Source of the DNA: CAXSDR01 sp964236445
GTDB taxonomy: Bacteria > Actinomycetota > Actinomycetes > Motilibacterales > Motilibacteraceae
Length of the DNA stretch: 24,799 nt
Assembly: GCA_964236445.1 (NCBI GenBank)
Contig: CAXSDR010000051.1
Span: forward strand, 1-24,799
Reading direction: 5' to 3'
A program made the position numbers and the translations under genes. A model generated the notes under the pieces. It saw only the letters and a program-made list of their open reading frames with translations. It had not been told where the DNA came from and did no database searches. Shown here one piece after another: positions 1-6,638 of the stretch; positions within the stretch are counted from its first letter, which is position 1; the number at the start of each line of letters is the position of its first letter.

Positions 1-13
1 GACGATCACCACA

Positions 14-34
14 CGGCTCGCAGGCGACGAGCCG
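14..34 (-). terminator. Hairpin after the leftmost minus-strand operon
   Basis: Positions 14-20 (CGGCTCG) pair perfectly with 28-34 (CGAGCCG) around a 7-base loop. The hairpin starts 16 bases beyond the stop codon of the 49-codon gene at 51-200. There is no clear T-tract on the minus strand, so it is only a candidate terminator, based on position and stem strength. Confidence 0.4.
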
Positions 35-50
35 CACCAAATCGTCGCCT

Positions 51-200
51 TCAGGGCGTCCTGAACAGCATACGGCGCGTCTCGACGAAGGTTATGACTT
101 TCCGGGCCACGGCCACGTCAACGATGGGTAGTTCCCAGGAGATGCCGAAGATCGGGGTGCTGATGCTGTTCACGCGGGCTGCGACTTCGGAGAACTTCAC
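51..200 (-). pseudogene. Truncated DUF6650-like protein (49 aa)
   Basis: This short frame starts at GTG 200 and stops at TGA 53-51. It reads in-frame through a motif resembling the N-terminal half of the uncharacterised DUF6650 family: 'ISTPIFGISW' at residues 13-22, then 'VARKVITFVETRRMLF' at 31-46. As I recall that family, it continues for roughly another 50 residues after the RR-L-(Y/F) motif, including a conserved Val-Pro-Glu-His-Cys-like stretch. Here the frame ends three codons after that motif, and no other frame to the window edge restores the tail. It is therefore probably a 3'-truncated remnant. It lies 57 bases downstream of the 258-827 gene on the same strand and would be its last operon partner. 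No good Shine-Dalgarno precedes the GTG. The family assignment is from memory; function is unknown. Confidence 0.5.
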
Positions 201-257
201 GTGTTGAAGCGTGGCACTGTGCTGCGTCAGGCGCCAGGACGTCGGGCTGGCTCCTGT

Positions 258-827
258 CTACGTCTGCTGCGTCGGTCGGGCAGCGCGGGCGTCTTGGTCC
301 AACGCGAAGGTGACGGCGTCGACGAGGGCGAGGTACTCGAGGGCGCGGGTTTCGTCGACGTCGCCATGGCCATGCGCGGAGAGATTGCGCAGGACGGCCA
401 CGCCCTCGATCGCCCGGAAGGTCTCAGGCCGGATGATCGCCGCTTCCTGGGCGCGGCGAGCGAGGCGGATGGCGTTGTCGCGTCCCGGCTTGAGCCCGGC
501 GGTGGTGACGAGGCTACGCAGGCGTTGCTCCACTCCCGCGAAGCCGGCGACGACAGCGGCGGCGGGAGCTGTGCTAGCCACCACGCGGAGTCGGTCGGTC
601 TCCGCCGCCTCGGTGAGGCCGCCCGTCACGGCGGAGGGGGGAAGTTCAGCTTTTACTTCGGTGACCTGCCGGTCCCAGGTCGCCTCAAGCGGGCCGGCCT
701 TCAATCGGGACAGTGGTCGCATGAGCAAATCGGCGAGCTGCCTACGGAATATGCATGCAACGGCGAGCACGACGGTGGGCCACGCCAACGAGCTCACGAC
801 CGATGCGATGAACTGGAGCCCGGACAT
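258..827 (-). CDS. Membrane-anchored protein with HEPN-like R-x4-H motif
   Basis: The 189-residue protein has one hydrophobic segment at residues 8-27, followed by a basic FRRQ stretch, which suggests an N-terminal anchor with the rest cytoplasmic. Residues 40-65 are amphipathic and helical. The C-terminal half (about 95-180) is predicted to be all-helical and carries R147-N-L-S-A-H152. This matches the R-x4-H motif with a polar residue after Arg that is typical of HEPN-fold ribonucleases and of the related DUF4145-like domains. AAGG, 7 bases before the ATG, supports the start. The gene follows the recombinase after 29 bases on the same strand and precedes the DUF6650-like remnant, so the three probably share a transcript. 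The catalytic role is inferred from one motif; the protein may instead be a structural HEPN-clan protein without RNase activity. Confidence 0.65.
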   Translation of the reverse strand: MSGLQFIASVVSSLAWPTVVLAVACIFRRQLADLLMRPLSRLKAGPLEATWDRQVTEVKAELPPSAVTGGLTEAAETDRLRVVASTAPAAAVVAGFAGVEQRLRSLVTTAGLKPGRDNAIRLARRAQEAAIIRPETFRAIEGVAVLRNLSAHGHGDVDETRALEYLALVDAVTFALDQDARAARPTQQT

Positions 828-856
828 GCGAGGACCTTATCGACGGCGGCGGTCGA

Positions 857-1825
857 TCATCGGCCCAGGATCGCCGCACCGCCGGCGCCGCGGCGAGTAG
901 TCGACGGGTCGACGGCGCCAGCTTGGAGTATGACGGCGTGGTCGTCGACGCCGCAGCCGCATGGCTCGGCGAGGGTGAGGACGATGTGTTGGTCGCGGTG
1001 ACGGGAGCTCTTCTCGCGTAGCCCTTGGATGGGTTGTTGGCAGTGCGGGCAGGCGGGGCGGTAGCTGTCCGGCCAGGTGACGCTGCCGAGGATCCCGTCG
1101 ACCGCGTGGCTTGTCGTCGTGGTGGTAGTCGGCCGCGCTGATACTCGTTCCGCGGCGCTGACTCGTGAGGGAAACAGCTCGTCGTAGGAGACGACGGACG
1201 GCAACGGCCGTTCGTCGGCCGGGAGGGTCGCCAGCACGGCGGCAAGCTCTGCGCTCCCGTCGACGATGGCTGTTGGTGTCAGGTACTGATAGACGGTTTG
1301 GCGGCTGATGGCGAAGTCTCGGGCGACGGCGGCTTTGCTGTCACCCGCGGCGACGCGTGCGCGTAGCTGCTCGGCTTGGGCGGGAGTGAGGGCGTGCTGA
1401 CGGCCGCGGTAGACCCCGCGGCCCTTAGCAAGGGCGATGCCTTCGCGTTGGCGTTCGCGGATCAGGGCCCGCTCGAACTCGGCGAACGCGCCCATCACCG
1501 ACAGCAGCAGGTTCGCCATCGGGGAGTCCTCGCCGGTGAACGTCAGCTGCTCCTTGACGAACTCAACGCGGACGCCCTTGCTTGTCAAGGTGCGGACGAG
1601 CGCGCGTAGGTCATCGAGGTTGCGGGCGAGGCGGTCCATGGAGTGCGCGACGACGGTGTCGCCTTCGCGGACGAAGCTGAGCATCGCGGCCAGCTGCGGT
1701 CGGGCGGTGTCCTTGCCAGACGCCCGGTCGGTGAACGTGCGGTCCAGCGGCACGCCGTCGAGCTGGCGGTCAGTGGCCTGGTCCACCGAGCTGACGCGGA
1801 TGTAGCCGACTCTTTGACCGCTCAT
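857..1825 (-). CDS. Serine recombinase (resolvase/invertase family) with Cys-containing C-terminal extension
   Basis: Residues 4-135 are a resolvase catalytic domain: 'GYIRVSSVDQ' with nucleophile Ser12 and Arg10, 'MDRLARNLDDL' with Arg65 and Arg68, and the long E-helix 'GAFAEFERALIRERQREGI'. A helix-turn-helix of the Hin/resolvase type follows at about 160-182 (DSKAAVARDFAISRQTVYQYL region). Ordinary resolvases stop near residue 190. This one continues to 322, with a threonine-rich linker (232-239) and a Cys-Pro-His-Cys (259-262) plus Cys-Gly-Cys (289-291) that could form a small zinc knuckle. GGGGA lies just upstream of the ATG. The protein would cut and rejoin DNA at short inverted core sites; candidate sites lie in the adjacent 1827-2030 region. 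The recombinase class is secure. Whether it acts as resolvase, invertase or integrase cannot be told from sequence. Confidence 0.92.
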   Translation of the reverse strand: MSGQRVGYIRVSSVDQATDRQLDGVPLDRTFTDRASGKDTARPQLAAMLSFVREGDTVVAHSMDRLARNLDDLRALVRTLTSKGVRVEFVKEQLTFTGEDSPMANLLLSVMGAFAEFERALIRERQREGIALAKGRGVYRGRQHALTPAQAEQLRARVAAGDSKAAVARDFAISRQTVYQYLTPTAIVDGSAELAAVLATLPADERPLPSVVSYDELFPSRVSAAERVSARPTTTTTTSHAVDGILGSVTWPDSYRPACPHCQQPIQGLREKSSRHRDQHIVLTLAEPCGCGVDDHAVILQAGAVDPSTTRRGAGGAAILGR

Positions 1826-1844
1826 CTGTCCCCAACCGCCGAAG

Positions 1845-1874
1845 TGTCAGGCTGGACTCTAAGACCTACGGACA
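1845..1874. promoter_or_regulatory. Possible recombinase core site with TGTC...GACA ends
   Basis: A 30-base segment begins with TGTC (1845-1848) and ends with GACA (1871-1874). Resolvase cores are typically about 28 bases with TGTC-type half-site ends. Further TGTC words start at 1827, 1879 and 1889, so the segment could be part of a multi-site res region or an autoregulatory operator next to the recombinase start codon (1825). The assignment rests on end motifs and location only. Confidence 0.3.
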
Positions 1875-1883
1875 GGACTGTCC
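1870..1883. repeat. Inverted repeat GGACAG-GA-CTGTCC
   Basis: A perfect 6-base inverted repeat with a 2-base centre sits 45 bases upstream of the recombinase start. It overlaps the right end of the possible core site. The same CTGTCC word recurs at 1826-1831, next to the recombinase ATG. It could be a binding site for a dimeric protein, such as the recombinase itself. Confidence 0.55.
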
Positions 1884-1904
1884 AACAATGTCAAAACGGG
1901 CTCT

Positions 1905-1942
1905 AACCAGACGTTGGCGTGCCGGACGATTGACGTCTGGTT
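1905..1942. repeat. 10-bp perfect inverted repeat, 18-bp spacer
   Basis: AACCAGACGT (1905-1914) is repeated in perfect inverted orientation as ACGTCTGGTT (1933-1942). The spacer is 18 bases and the whole site spans 38 bases. A further direct copy of CAACCAG lies at 1954-1960. Length and symmetry suggest a recombination or operator site rather than chance. Confidence 0.6.
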
Positions 1943-2013
1943 GAGGTACACCCCAACCAGGCCCCCGGGTGAAGCCAAGACGATGACGACAGTCGGGCAA
2001 CGCGGGAGCACCT

Positions 2014-2030
2014 GACCAACGGGGTTGGTC
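2014..2030. repeat. Hairpin GACCAAC-GGG-GTTGGTC
   Basis: A perfect 7-base stem with a 3-base loop lies about 178 bases downstream of the Nudix gene and 189 upstream of the recombinase start. It could be a late terminator for the Nudix transcript or part of the recombinase control region. There is no T-tract. Confidence 0.45.
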
Positions 2031-2207
2031 CGGGGATCTCTCACCGGGACTCTTACGACGACGCCAGCGGCGCACGAGGCGGTGTCCGCCTCCAGCGATA
2101 GCGATTATGTGACCTACGTCGAAGAAACGTCACCCATCGACATCCGGCCACCCCCCTCAACAGCCGCCCGGAGAGACCCTTAGCGCCAACTACCGTTCCG
2201 TTGCACC

Positions 2208-2684
2208 TCAGACCCCGTTCCTGGCGAGCGCGTCCGCGAGCCGATCGAGGAACACCGCCTGAGACGCGAAGATCTTGGTTCGCGCGCGGGTCGCCAGGGA
2301 GAACCACTCAGCGCGGTCCACCTCGGGAAATTCCTGCAGCCGACCCGACCTCGGCGGCCACTGCATGGTGAACCCGTTGCTGCGCACCTGTGACGCGTCG
2401 AGCGTGCCCTCGATCGCCCAGATGGTGTTCACCTTGCCGTTGCTCTGACGGCTGTCGCCGAGGTGCAAGGGCTCGGCGTCCGGCGGAGGAGTGCCCATCT
2501 CCTCGGTGAACTCGCGCCGGGCAGCCACCAAGGGGTGCTCGTCGGCGTCGTACTCCCCCTTCGGGATGGACCAGCTGCCGTCGTCCTTGCGCTCGAAGAG
2601 GGGTCCGCCGGGGTGGGCCAGGAGCACCTCGACGCCGTCGCTCCCGCGTCGCCAAAGCAGAATGCCGGCGCTGCGCTTGGCCAT
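2208..2684 (-). CDS. Nudix hydrolase
   Basis: The 158-residue protein carries a full Nudix box at residues 43-65: Gly43-x5-Glu49-x7-Arg57-Glu58-Phe-Thr-Glu61-Glu62-Met-Gly64. The glutamates bind the metal for hydrolysis of a nucleoside diphosphate linked to another group. The N-terminus (SAGILLWRR) and 'GSWSIPKGEYD' resemble small actinobacterial Nudix proteins of the diadenosine-polyphosphate/NTP-pyrophosphatase type, but the substrate cannot be read from sequence. I chose ATG 2684 over the upstream GTG at 2705 because a GGGAAGGGA Shine-Dalgarno precedes it and Nudix folds usually start at this strand. It is divergent from the dehydrogenase at 2801 across 116 bases. Confidence 0.9.
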   Translation of the reverse strand: MAKRSAGILLWRRGSDGVEVLLAHPGGPLFERKDDGSWSIPKGEYDADEHPLVAARREFTEEMGTPPPDAEPLHLGDSRQSNGKVNTIWAIEGTLDASQVRSNGFTMQWPPRSGRLQEFPEVDRAEWFSLATRARTKIFASQAVFLDRLADALARNGV

Positions 2685-2800
2685 CGGCCCATCCCTTCCC
2701 CGCACTCGTGGCCTGCACTCATCGAACGACAGTCAACCCCGGATCGGCGCGACACCGGCTGCGCCGTGGTTGAGGACGCGCTCCGGGGCAGAACGCCTGC

Positions 2801-3664
2801 ATGAAGCTTGCCACCGACAGCGCGCCGCACGTCGTCGTCATCACCGGCGCCTCCAGCGGCATCGGCCGGGCGACCGCTCTGGCGCTCGCTGGACGCGGCG
2901 AACACCTCGTCCTCGCGGCACGCGGCGCCGCGCGACTGCACAGCGCAGCCATGGCCTGCCGCGACCTGGGGGCCCGGGTGACGGAGGTCGCGTGCGACGT
3001 GCGCTCCAGCAGCGCGATGGGCGAGCTGGTCACCCGCACGGTCACCGAGCACGGGCGCGTCGACGCGTGGGTGCACTGCGCCGCGGTGATGGCCTACGGC
3101 ACTGTGGAGCAGGTTCCGGTCGAGGTGTTCGACACCGTGGTGACCACCAACCTGCTGGGCACCGCCAACGCGGCGCGGGCCGTACTTCCGCAGTTCAGGG
3201 CGCAGCGGGCGGGCACCTTCGTCGCACTGGGATCGCTGCTCGACTCGACCACGGCACCGCTCATGGGCGCGTACGCCACCGGCAAGTGGGGTCAGCGGGG
3301 CCTGCTGCGGGTGCTGCGGCAGGAGACCCGCGGGCGCCGGGCGCGCGACATCCACGTGTGCACCGTCGCACCAGCGGGGGTGCGGACGCCGATCTACACC
3401 AGCGCCGCGACGTACGCCGGACACCTCGGTTCACCCCCGCCGCCGGCGGCGACGGCGGAACGTGTGGCGGCTGCCGTGCTGAGCTGCCTCGACCGGCCCC
3501 GACGACTGGTGACGGTGGGACCGAACCGCATCATCCGCCTCGGCTTCGGTGCGACACCGCTGGTCTATGACGTCCTCGTGGGGCCGCTGCTGCGGATCTT
3601 CGGCCTGGCGCGCGCGCACACCGGTGCCACGACCGGCACGGTGCTGGCCCCCCGCGAACGCTAG
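2801..3664 (+). CDS. Short-chain dehydrogenase/reductase (SDR)
   Basis: This 287-residue classical SDR has the nucleotide-binding motif TGASSGIG at residues 15-22, Asp66 in the 'CDV' strand, Asn117 (NLLGT), Ser145 and the catalytic Tyr158-x3-Lys162. All four tetrad residues are present. Arg41 after the second strand hints at NADP(H) preference. The C-terminal 40 residues (LGFGATPLVYDVLVGPLL region) form a hydrophobic tail seen in SDRs acting on lipophilic or membrane-near substrates. The substrate is unknown. The start is the only ATG placed just before the Rossmann strand; its Shine-Dalgarno is weak. The gene is divergent from the Nudix gene and convergent with the coiled-coil operon, with 18 bases between the stop codons. 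Confidence 0.9.
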   Translation: MKLATDSAPHVVVITGASSGIGRATALALAGRGEHLVLAARGAARLHSAAMACRDLGARVTEVACDVRSSSAMGELVTRTVTEHGRVDAWVHCAAVMAYGTVEQVPVEVFDTVVTTNLLGTANAARAVLPQFRAQRAGTFVALGSLLDSTTAPLMGAYATGKWGQRGLLRVLRQETRGRRARDIHVCTVAPAGVRTPIYTSAATYAGHLGSPPPPAATAERVAAAVLSCLDRPRRLVTVGPNRIIRLGFGATPLVYDVLVGPLLRIFGLARAHTGATTGTVLAPRER

Positions 3665-3682
3665 CCCAGCGAATTTCGGGGG
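3649..3682. terminator. Bidirectional hairpin between the SDR and coiled-coil genes
   Basis: The outer stem CCCCCG (3649-3654) pairs with CGGGGG (3677-3682). The inner stem CGCT (3659-3662) pairs with AGCG (3668-3671) across a 5-base loop. The structure overlaps the SDR stop codon and ends one base before the stop codon of the opposing gene, so it can serve both strands. There is no long U-tract, which is common in high-GC actinobacteria. Confidence 0.6.
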
Positions 3683-4675
3683 CTACTTCTTCTGCAGCAC
3701 CGGCTTGTTCTCACGCCCGGGCTGTGCGTCCTCCGCAGCGTCGGTGTCGGGGGTGGCCGCTGCGACCGGGGCGACCTCCGCCGGAGCGGGCTCGGCGGGC
3801 TTGTCACCGGCGAACACATCGTCGTCCACCTGGGCAACGAAGGCGGCACCGCCGAGGGTGGTGAGCATCCGGCGCACGTTGACCAGCTGGTCGTTGATGC
3901 TGTCGCGTCGCTGCGTCGCTGCCGCGAGCTCGCGCTCGGACTCGGCGCGCACCTGCTCGGCCCGGGACTTCGCTTCGTAGAGGATCTCCTCGGCCTGCGC
4001 GTGCGCCTCGTCGATCGCACGGGTCGCCCGGCGCTCGGCATCGGCACGCAGCTTCTCGGCCTCGAGGCGCAGCTGCTCGGAGCGCGACGCCACGTCAGTG
4101 TATTGCAGCTCGGCTGCGGCGGTGCGCTCGGCGAACTCGCGCTCGGCGCGGTCACGCCGGTCGGCGAGGGTGGTCTCGAAGTTGGCGGCGGCGTTCGCTG
4201 CCTTGGCACGCTGGCCTTCGTAGAGCGCCTCCGCCTCCTCGCGCCGGATCGCCGCGTCGCGGTCGGCCTCGTCGCGGATGCGGTCTGCCTGACGGCGCGC
4301 CTCCTCGATCGTGCGCTGGGCCTGCGCATCCGCGTCGCTGCGCACCTCGTTGGCGTAGGCCTCGATGTCGGCGCGCACCTGCACCTCGAGCCGTTCGCAC
4401 GTGCTGCGGGTGCGGTCGGCCTCCGTCGTGGCCGCGGCGCGCAGCTCGGACGCTTCTTCCTCGGCGAGCAGCAGGATCTGCTCGATGCGGCCGCCGAGAC
4501 CGGCGTAGGACGACGGCTGCGCGTTGCCGCGCTGCTGCTCGACCTGCTCGGAGAGCTCGGCGATCATGCTCTCCGCGCGCTCGACCTGACCGGTGAGCTG
4601 ACGGAGATAGCTGTCGACCTGGCTGGTCTCATAGCCACGTCGGGCCATGCCGAATTGCGGTGCTGCGTCGGCCAT
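3683..4675 (-). CDS. DivIVA-like coiled-coil protein
   Basis: The 330-residue protein begins with a DivIVA-type N-terminal segment (residues 8-26, FGMARRGYETSQVDSYLRQ). This matches the F-x-x-x-R-R-G-Y-x-x-x-Q-V-D-x-x-L signature that targets such proteins to curved membrane. Residues 27 to about 275 are an almost unbroken Ala/Glu/Arg-rich coiled coil. The last 45 residues are a low-complexity Pro/Ala/Glu tail. The frame stays open far upstream, but ATG 4675 is the start: it has AAGGA 7 bases ahead, and the reading before it is only a shadow of the neighbouring gene. It is the second gene of a two-gene unit, 52 bases after the longer coiled-coil gene. By analogy with Wag31/DivIVA and FilP it probably acts at the cell pole or septum. 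It is not the canonical divIVA by length and tail. Confidence 0.8.
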   Translation of the reverse strand: MADAAPQFGMARRGYETSQVDSYLRQLTGQVERAESMIAELSEQVEQQRGNAQPSSYAGLGGRIEQILLLAEEEASELRAAATTEADRTRSTCERLEVQVRADIEAYANEVRSDADAQAQRTIEEARRQADRIRDEADRDAAIRREEAEALYEGQRAKAANAAANFETTLADRRDRAEREFAERTAAAELQYTDVASRSEQLRLEAEKLRADAERRATRAIDEAHAQAEEILYEAKSRAEQVRAESERELAAATQRRDSINDQLVNVRRMLTTLGGAAFVAQVDDDVFAGDKPAEPAPAEVAPVAAATPDTDAAEDAQPGRENKPVLQKK

Positions 4676-4727
4676 CAGGATGTCCTTGTCGATCGGTACG
4701 GACACGCTGGCGCGTCCTGCGGGATGA

Positions 4728-6407
4728 TCATGAAGTCTTCTCGGTGTCGATGGCAAGCGACTCGGTGTCATCGATGCGCAGCTGCGGTTCGACCGTCTGC
4801 ACCGACTGCCGGGACAGCCCCGGCTGTCCCGCTTGCAGCGGCTGAAGCTGCAGCTGCTGGCCCGAATGCACCGAGAGCGCCTCGATGACCCCCGAGAGGG
4901 AGCCCAGCTCCGAGGTGATCTCGTCGCGGCGGCGGGTGAGTGCGGCGACCTCGCTGCGGGCTCTGTCGAGGATCTCGTGGGCCTCGTTGCGCAGCTCGTC
5001 GGCCTCGCGTCGGGCGTCCGCGACGAGCTCGGAGATCTCGTCACGGGTGCGCTGGCGCAGCTGCTGCGTCTCGCGCTGCGCCGTCGCGAGCTGTTCGGCG
5101 ACCCGCTGGCGCAATGCCTGGGCACCGCCCTGCGCCTCGGCCAGCCGGCGGTCGGCCCGTTGTGCCAGATCGGCGGCGCTCGCCTGCGCCTGCGTCGTCA
5201 GCTGGCGCGCCTGCAGCTCAGCCTCGGTGACGAGCTGCTGGGCCTCGTGCCGCGCTGCCGCGACCTCGTCGGCTGCCTGCGCGCGTAGGCCGGCCGCCTC
5301 GCGCTCGGCCCGCTCCACCGTGGCGCTCGCACTGAGCTGGGCCTGGGCCAGCTGCGGCTCGACCTGCTCGCGCATGGCCTGCACCAGGCGCTCGGCCTCG
5401 GCGTTGGCCTCGTCGAGCGCACGCTGGGCCTCGGTCTCGGCTGCCGCCACGAGGGCCTCGACCGTCTGTTCGGTCCACGCCATCTGCTCGTTCGCATCGC
5501 TCAGCAGCCGGTCGCTCTCCGCACGCGCGTCACCGACGAGGCGGTCTGCCTCGGCGGTGGCACGCAGGCGGATCTCCGCTGCCTCCGCCCCGAGCTGGTG
5601 CGCCTGCTCTGTCGCCGCCTCGATCGCGGCCTCGGCGTCGCGCCGGGCGGACTCGCGCTCCTCGGCCGCGGCGCCCTCCGCAGCGGCCCTGATGCCGGCC
5701 GCGTGGTCCTCGGCCCGGGAGACGGTCTCGGCCGCCCCGACTCGTGCTTCGTCCTCGACCCGGTCTGCCAGCTGGCGGGCGTCGGCCAGCTGCGCATCGG
5801 CCTGCTCGCGAGCGAGTCGCCGGACGGCGACGGCCTCCTCGAGGGCGCCGCTGGTGTCACGCGTCGCCTCGTCGCGGATGCCTTCTGCCTGGCGCTGCGC
5901 GAGCTCCATGAGCTCGCCCGCCTGGTCACCGGCAGCCTGCACGAGCAGCGAGCTCTGGTCGGCGGCGTCGTTGAGCAGCTGGACGGCTTCTTCGCGCATC
6001 GCGGCGAGCGCGGTCTCGAGCTCGCCTCGGATGCGCTCGGCGAGGCCGCTGCGCTCCTGCTCGAGCTGGTCGAGCGTGGCCTGGGCACGGGCCTGCACGC
6101 CACGGGCCTCCTCGCGGGCGCGCTCGGCGTCGTCGCGGGCCTGGGTCGCCTCTGTGAGCAGCTGCTCCCGCTCGGCGAGCAGGCGCGCGGCCTCGTCAGC
6201 GTCACGGTGGGCTGCGGCAACGAGCTCGACCGCCTCGTTGCCGGCCTTCTCCTGCATCATGGCGATCTCGTGCTGCGCCGCGACGAGCAGGCTCGCTGCC
6301 TGGCCACTCACGTCGTTGCCAGAGCGCGTGGCGTCGTGCGGCGAGCCCTCAGGAAAAGCTTCACCATCCATGACATGCCATGGTGTCACGCTCGGTGGCT
6401 CCGGCAC
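4728..6407 (-). CDS. Long coiled-coil protein, Scy/FilP-like
   Basis: The 559-residue protein has almost no hydrophobic segment. From about residue 35 to 505 it is a continuous Ala/Glu/Gln/Arg-rich coiled coil. The tail from about residue 506 is Gln/Leu-rich and acidic. Composition and neighbour resemble the Scy/FilP class of actinobacterial polar scaffold proteins, though Streptomyces Scy is more than twice as long. No enzymatic motif is visible. The start is uncertain: GTG 6407 gives the longest form, GTG 6389 is also in frame, and ATG 6371 (MDGEAFPEG) would shorten it by 12 residues. None has a strong Shine-Dalgarno. A 14-base palindrome at 6421-6434 lies just upstream. With the gene at 3683-4675 it forms a pair that may co-assemble. 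Generic coiled-coil similarity to SMC-like proteins is not meaningful. Confidence 0.75.
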   Translation of the reverse strand: MPEPPSVTPWHVMDGEAFPEGSPHDATRSGNDVSGQAASLLVAAQHEIAMMQEKAGNEAVELVAAAHRDADEAARLLAEREQLLTEATQARDDAERAREEARGVQARAQATLDQLEQERSGLAERIRGELETALAAMREEAVQLLNDAADQSSLLVQAAGDQAGELMELAQRQAEGIRDEATRDTSGALEEAVAVRRLAREQADAQLADARQLADRVEDEARVGAAETVSRAEDHAAGIRAAAEGAAAEERESARRDAEAAIEAATEQAHQLGAEAAEIRLRATAEADRLVGDARAESDRLLSDANEQMAWTEQTVEALVAAAETEAQRALDEANAEAERLVQAMREQVEPQLAQAQLSASATVERAEREAAGLRAQAADEVAAARHEAQQLVTEAELQARQLTTQAQASAADLAQRADRRLAEAQGGAQALRQRVAEQLATAQRETQQLRQRTRDEISELVADARREADELRNEAHEILDRARSEVAALTRRRDEITSELGSLSGVIEALSVHSGQQLQLQPLQAGQPGLSRQSVQTVEPQLRIDDTESLAIDTEKTS

Positions 6408-6420
6408 ACACGGTTGGCTC

Positions 6421-6434
6421 AGACCCGAGGGTCT
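6421..6434. repeat. Palindrome AGACCC-GA-GGGTCT
   Basis: A perfect 6-base inverted repeat with a 2-base centre lies 14 bases upstream of the GTG start of the Scy-like gene, inside the 231-bp divergent region shared with dps. A second, looser inverted repeat (GGGCCG at 6478-6483, CGGCCC at 6498-6503) lies nearby. Either could bind a regulator of one or both genes. I saw no convincing -35/-10 pair in this region. Confidence 0.45.
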
Positions 6435-6638
6435 TCATCAACGCTGCCAGCACGTTTTGCTCCGAAGGGAAAGTCACGGGCCGTCCATCGACACGTCCGG
6501 CCCAATTCTGAAGCGCGGACCGCAGCGGCACCTCGGGGGGTGGTCGGCGCCATCGACATGCAGGCAGCGGCGGAATTCGCCCTCATCAGCGCGCGCGCCG
6601 AGGAGTGACACCGGGCCGAGCGCGGGTAGGGCTTCCCC

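Larger units (their letters stand above)
1826..2207. other. Non-coding region upstream of the recombinase, rich in inverted repeats
   Basis: These 382 bases lie between the recombinase start and the Nudix stop, both on the minus strand. I see no convincing gene: the short frames present have no recognisable domain or Shine-Dalgarno. The recombinase-proximal half contains several inverted repeats, listed separately, and repeated TGTC/GACA and AACCAG/CTGGTT words. The Nudix-proximal half (2041-2207) shows nothing I can name. Confidence 0.6.

Noticed and set aside
1859..2044. A 61-codon minus-strand frame in the repeat-rich region
   Set aside because: It has no ribosome site or domain and spans several inverted repeats, which argues for a non-coding control region.
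2053..2307. An 84-codon minus-strand frame overlapping the Nudix 3' end
   Set aside because: Arg/Gly-rich shadow sequence without a domain, overlapping a well-supported gene in another frame.
6558..6608. A 16-codon frame (MQAAAEFALISARAEE) ahead of dps
   Set aside because: It has no Shine-Dalgarno or conserved context that I can recognise; a leader peptide is possible but unsupported.
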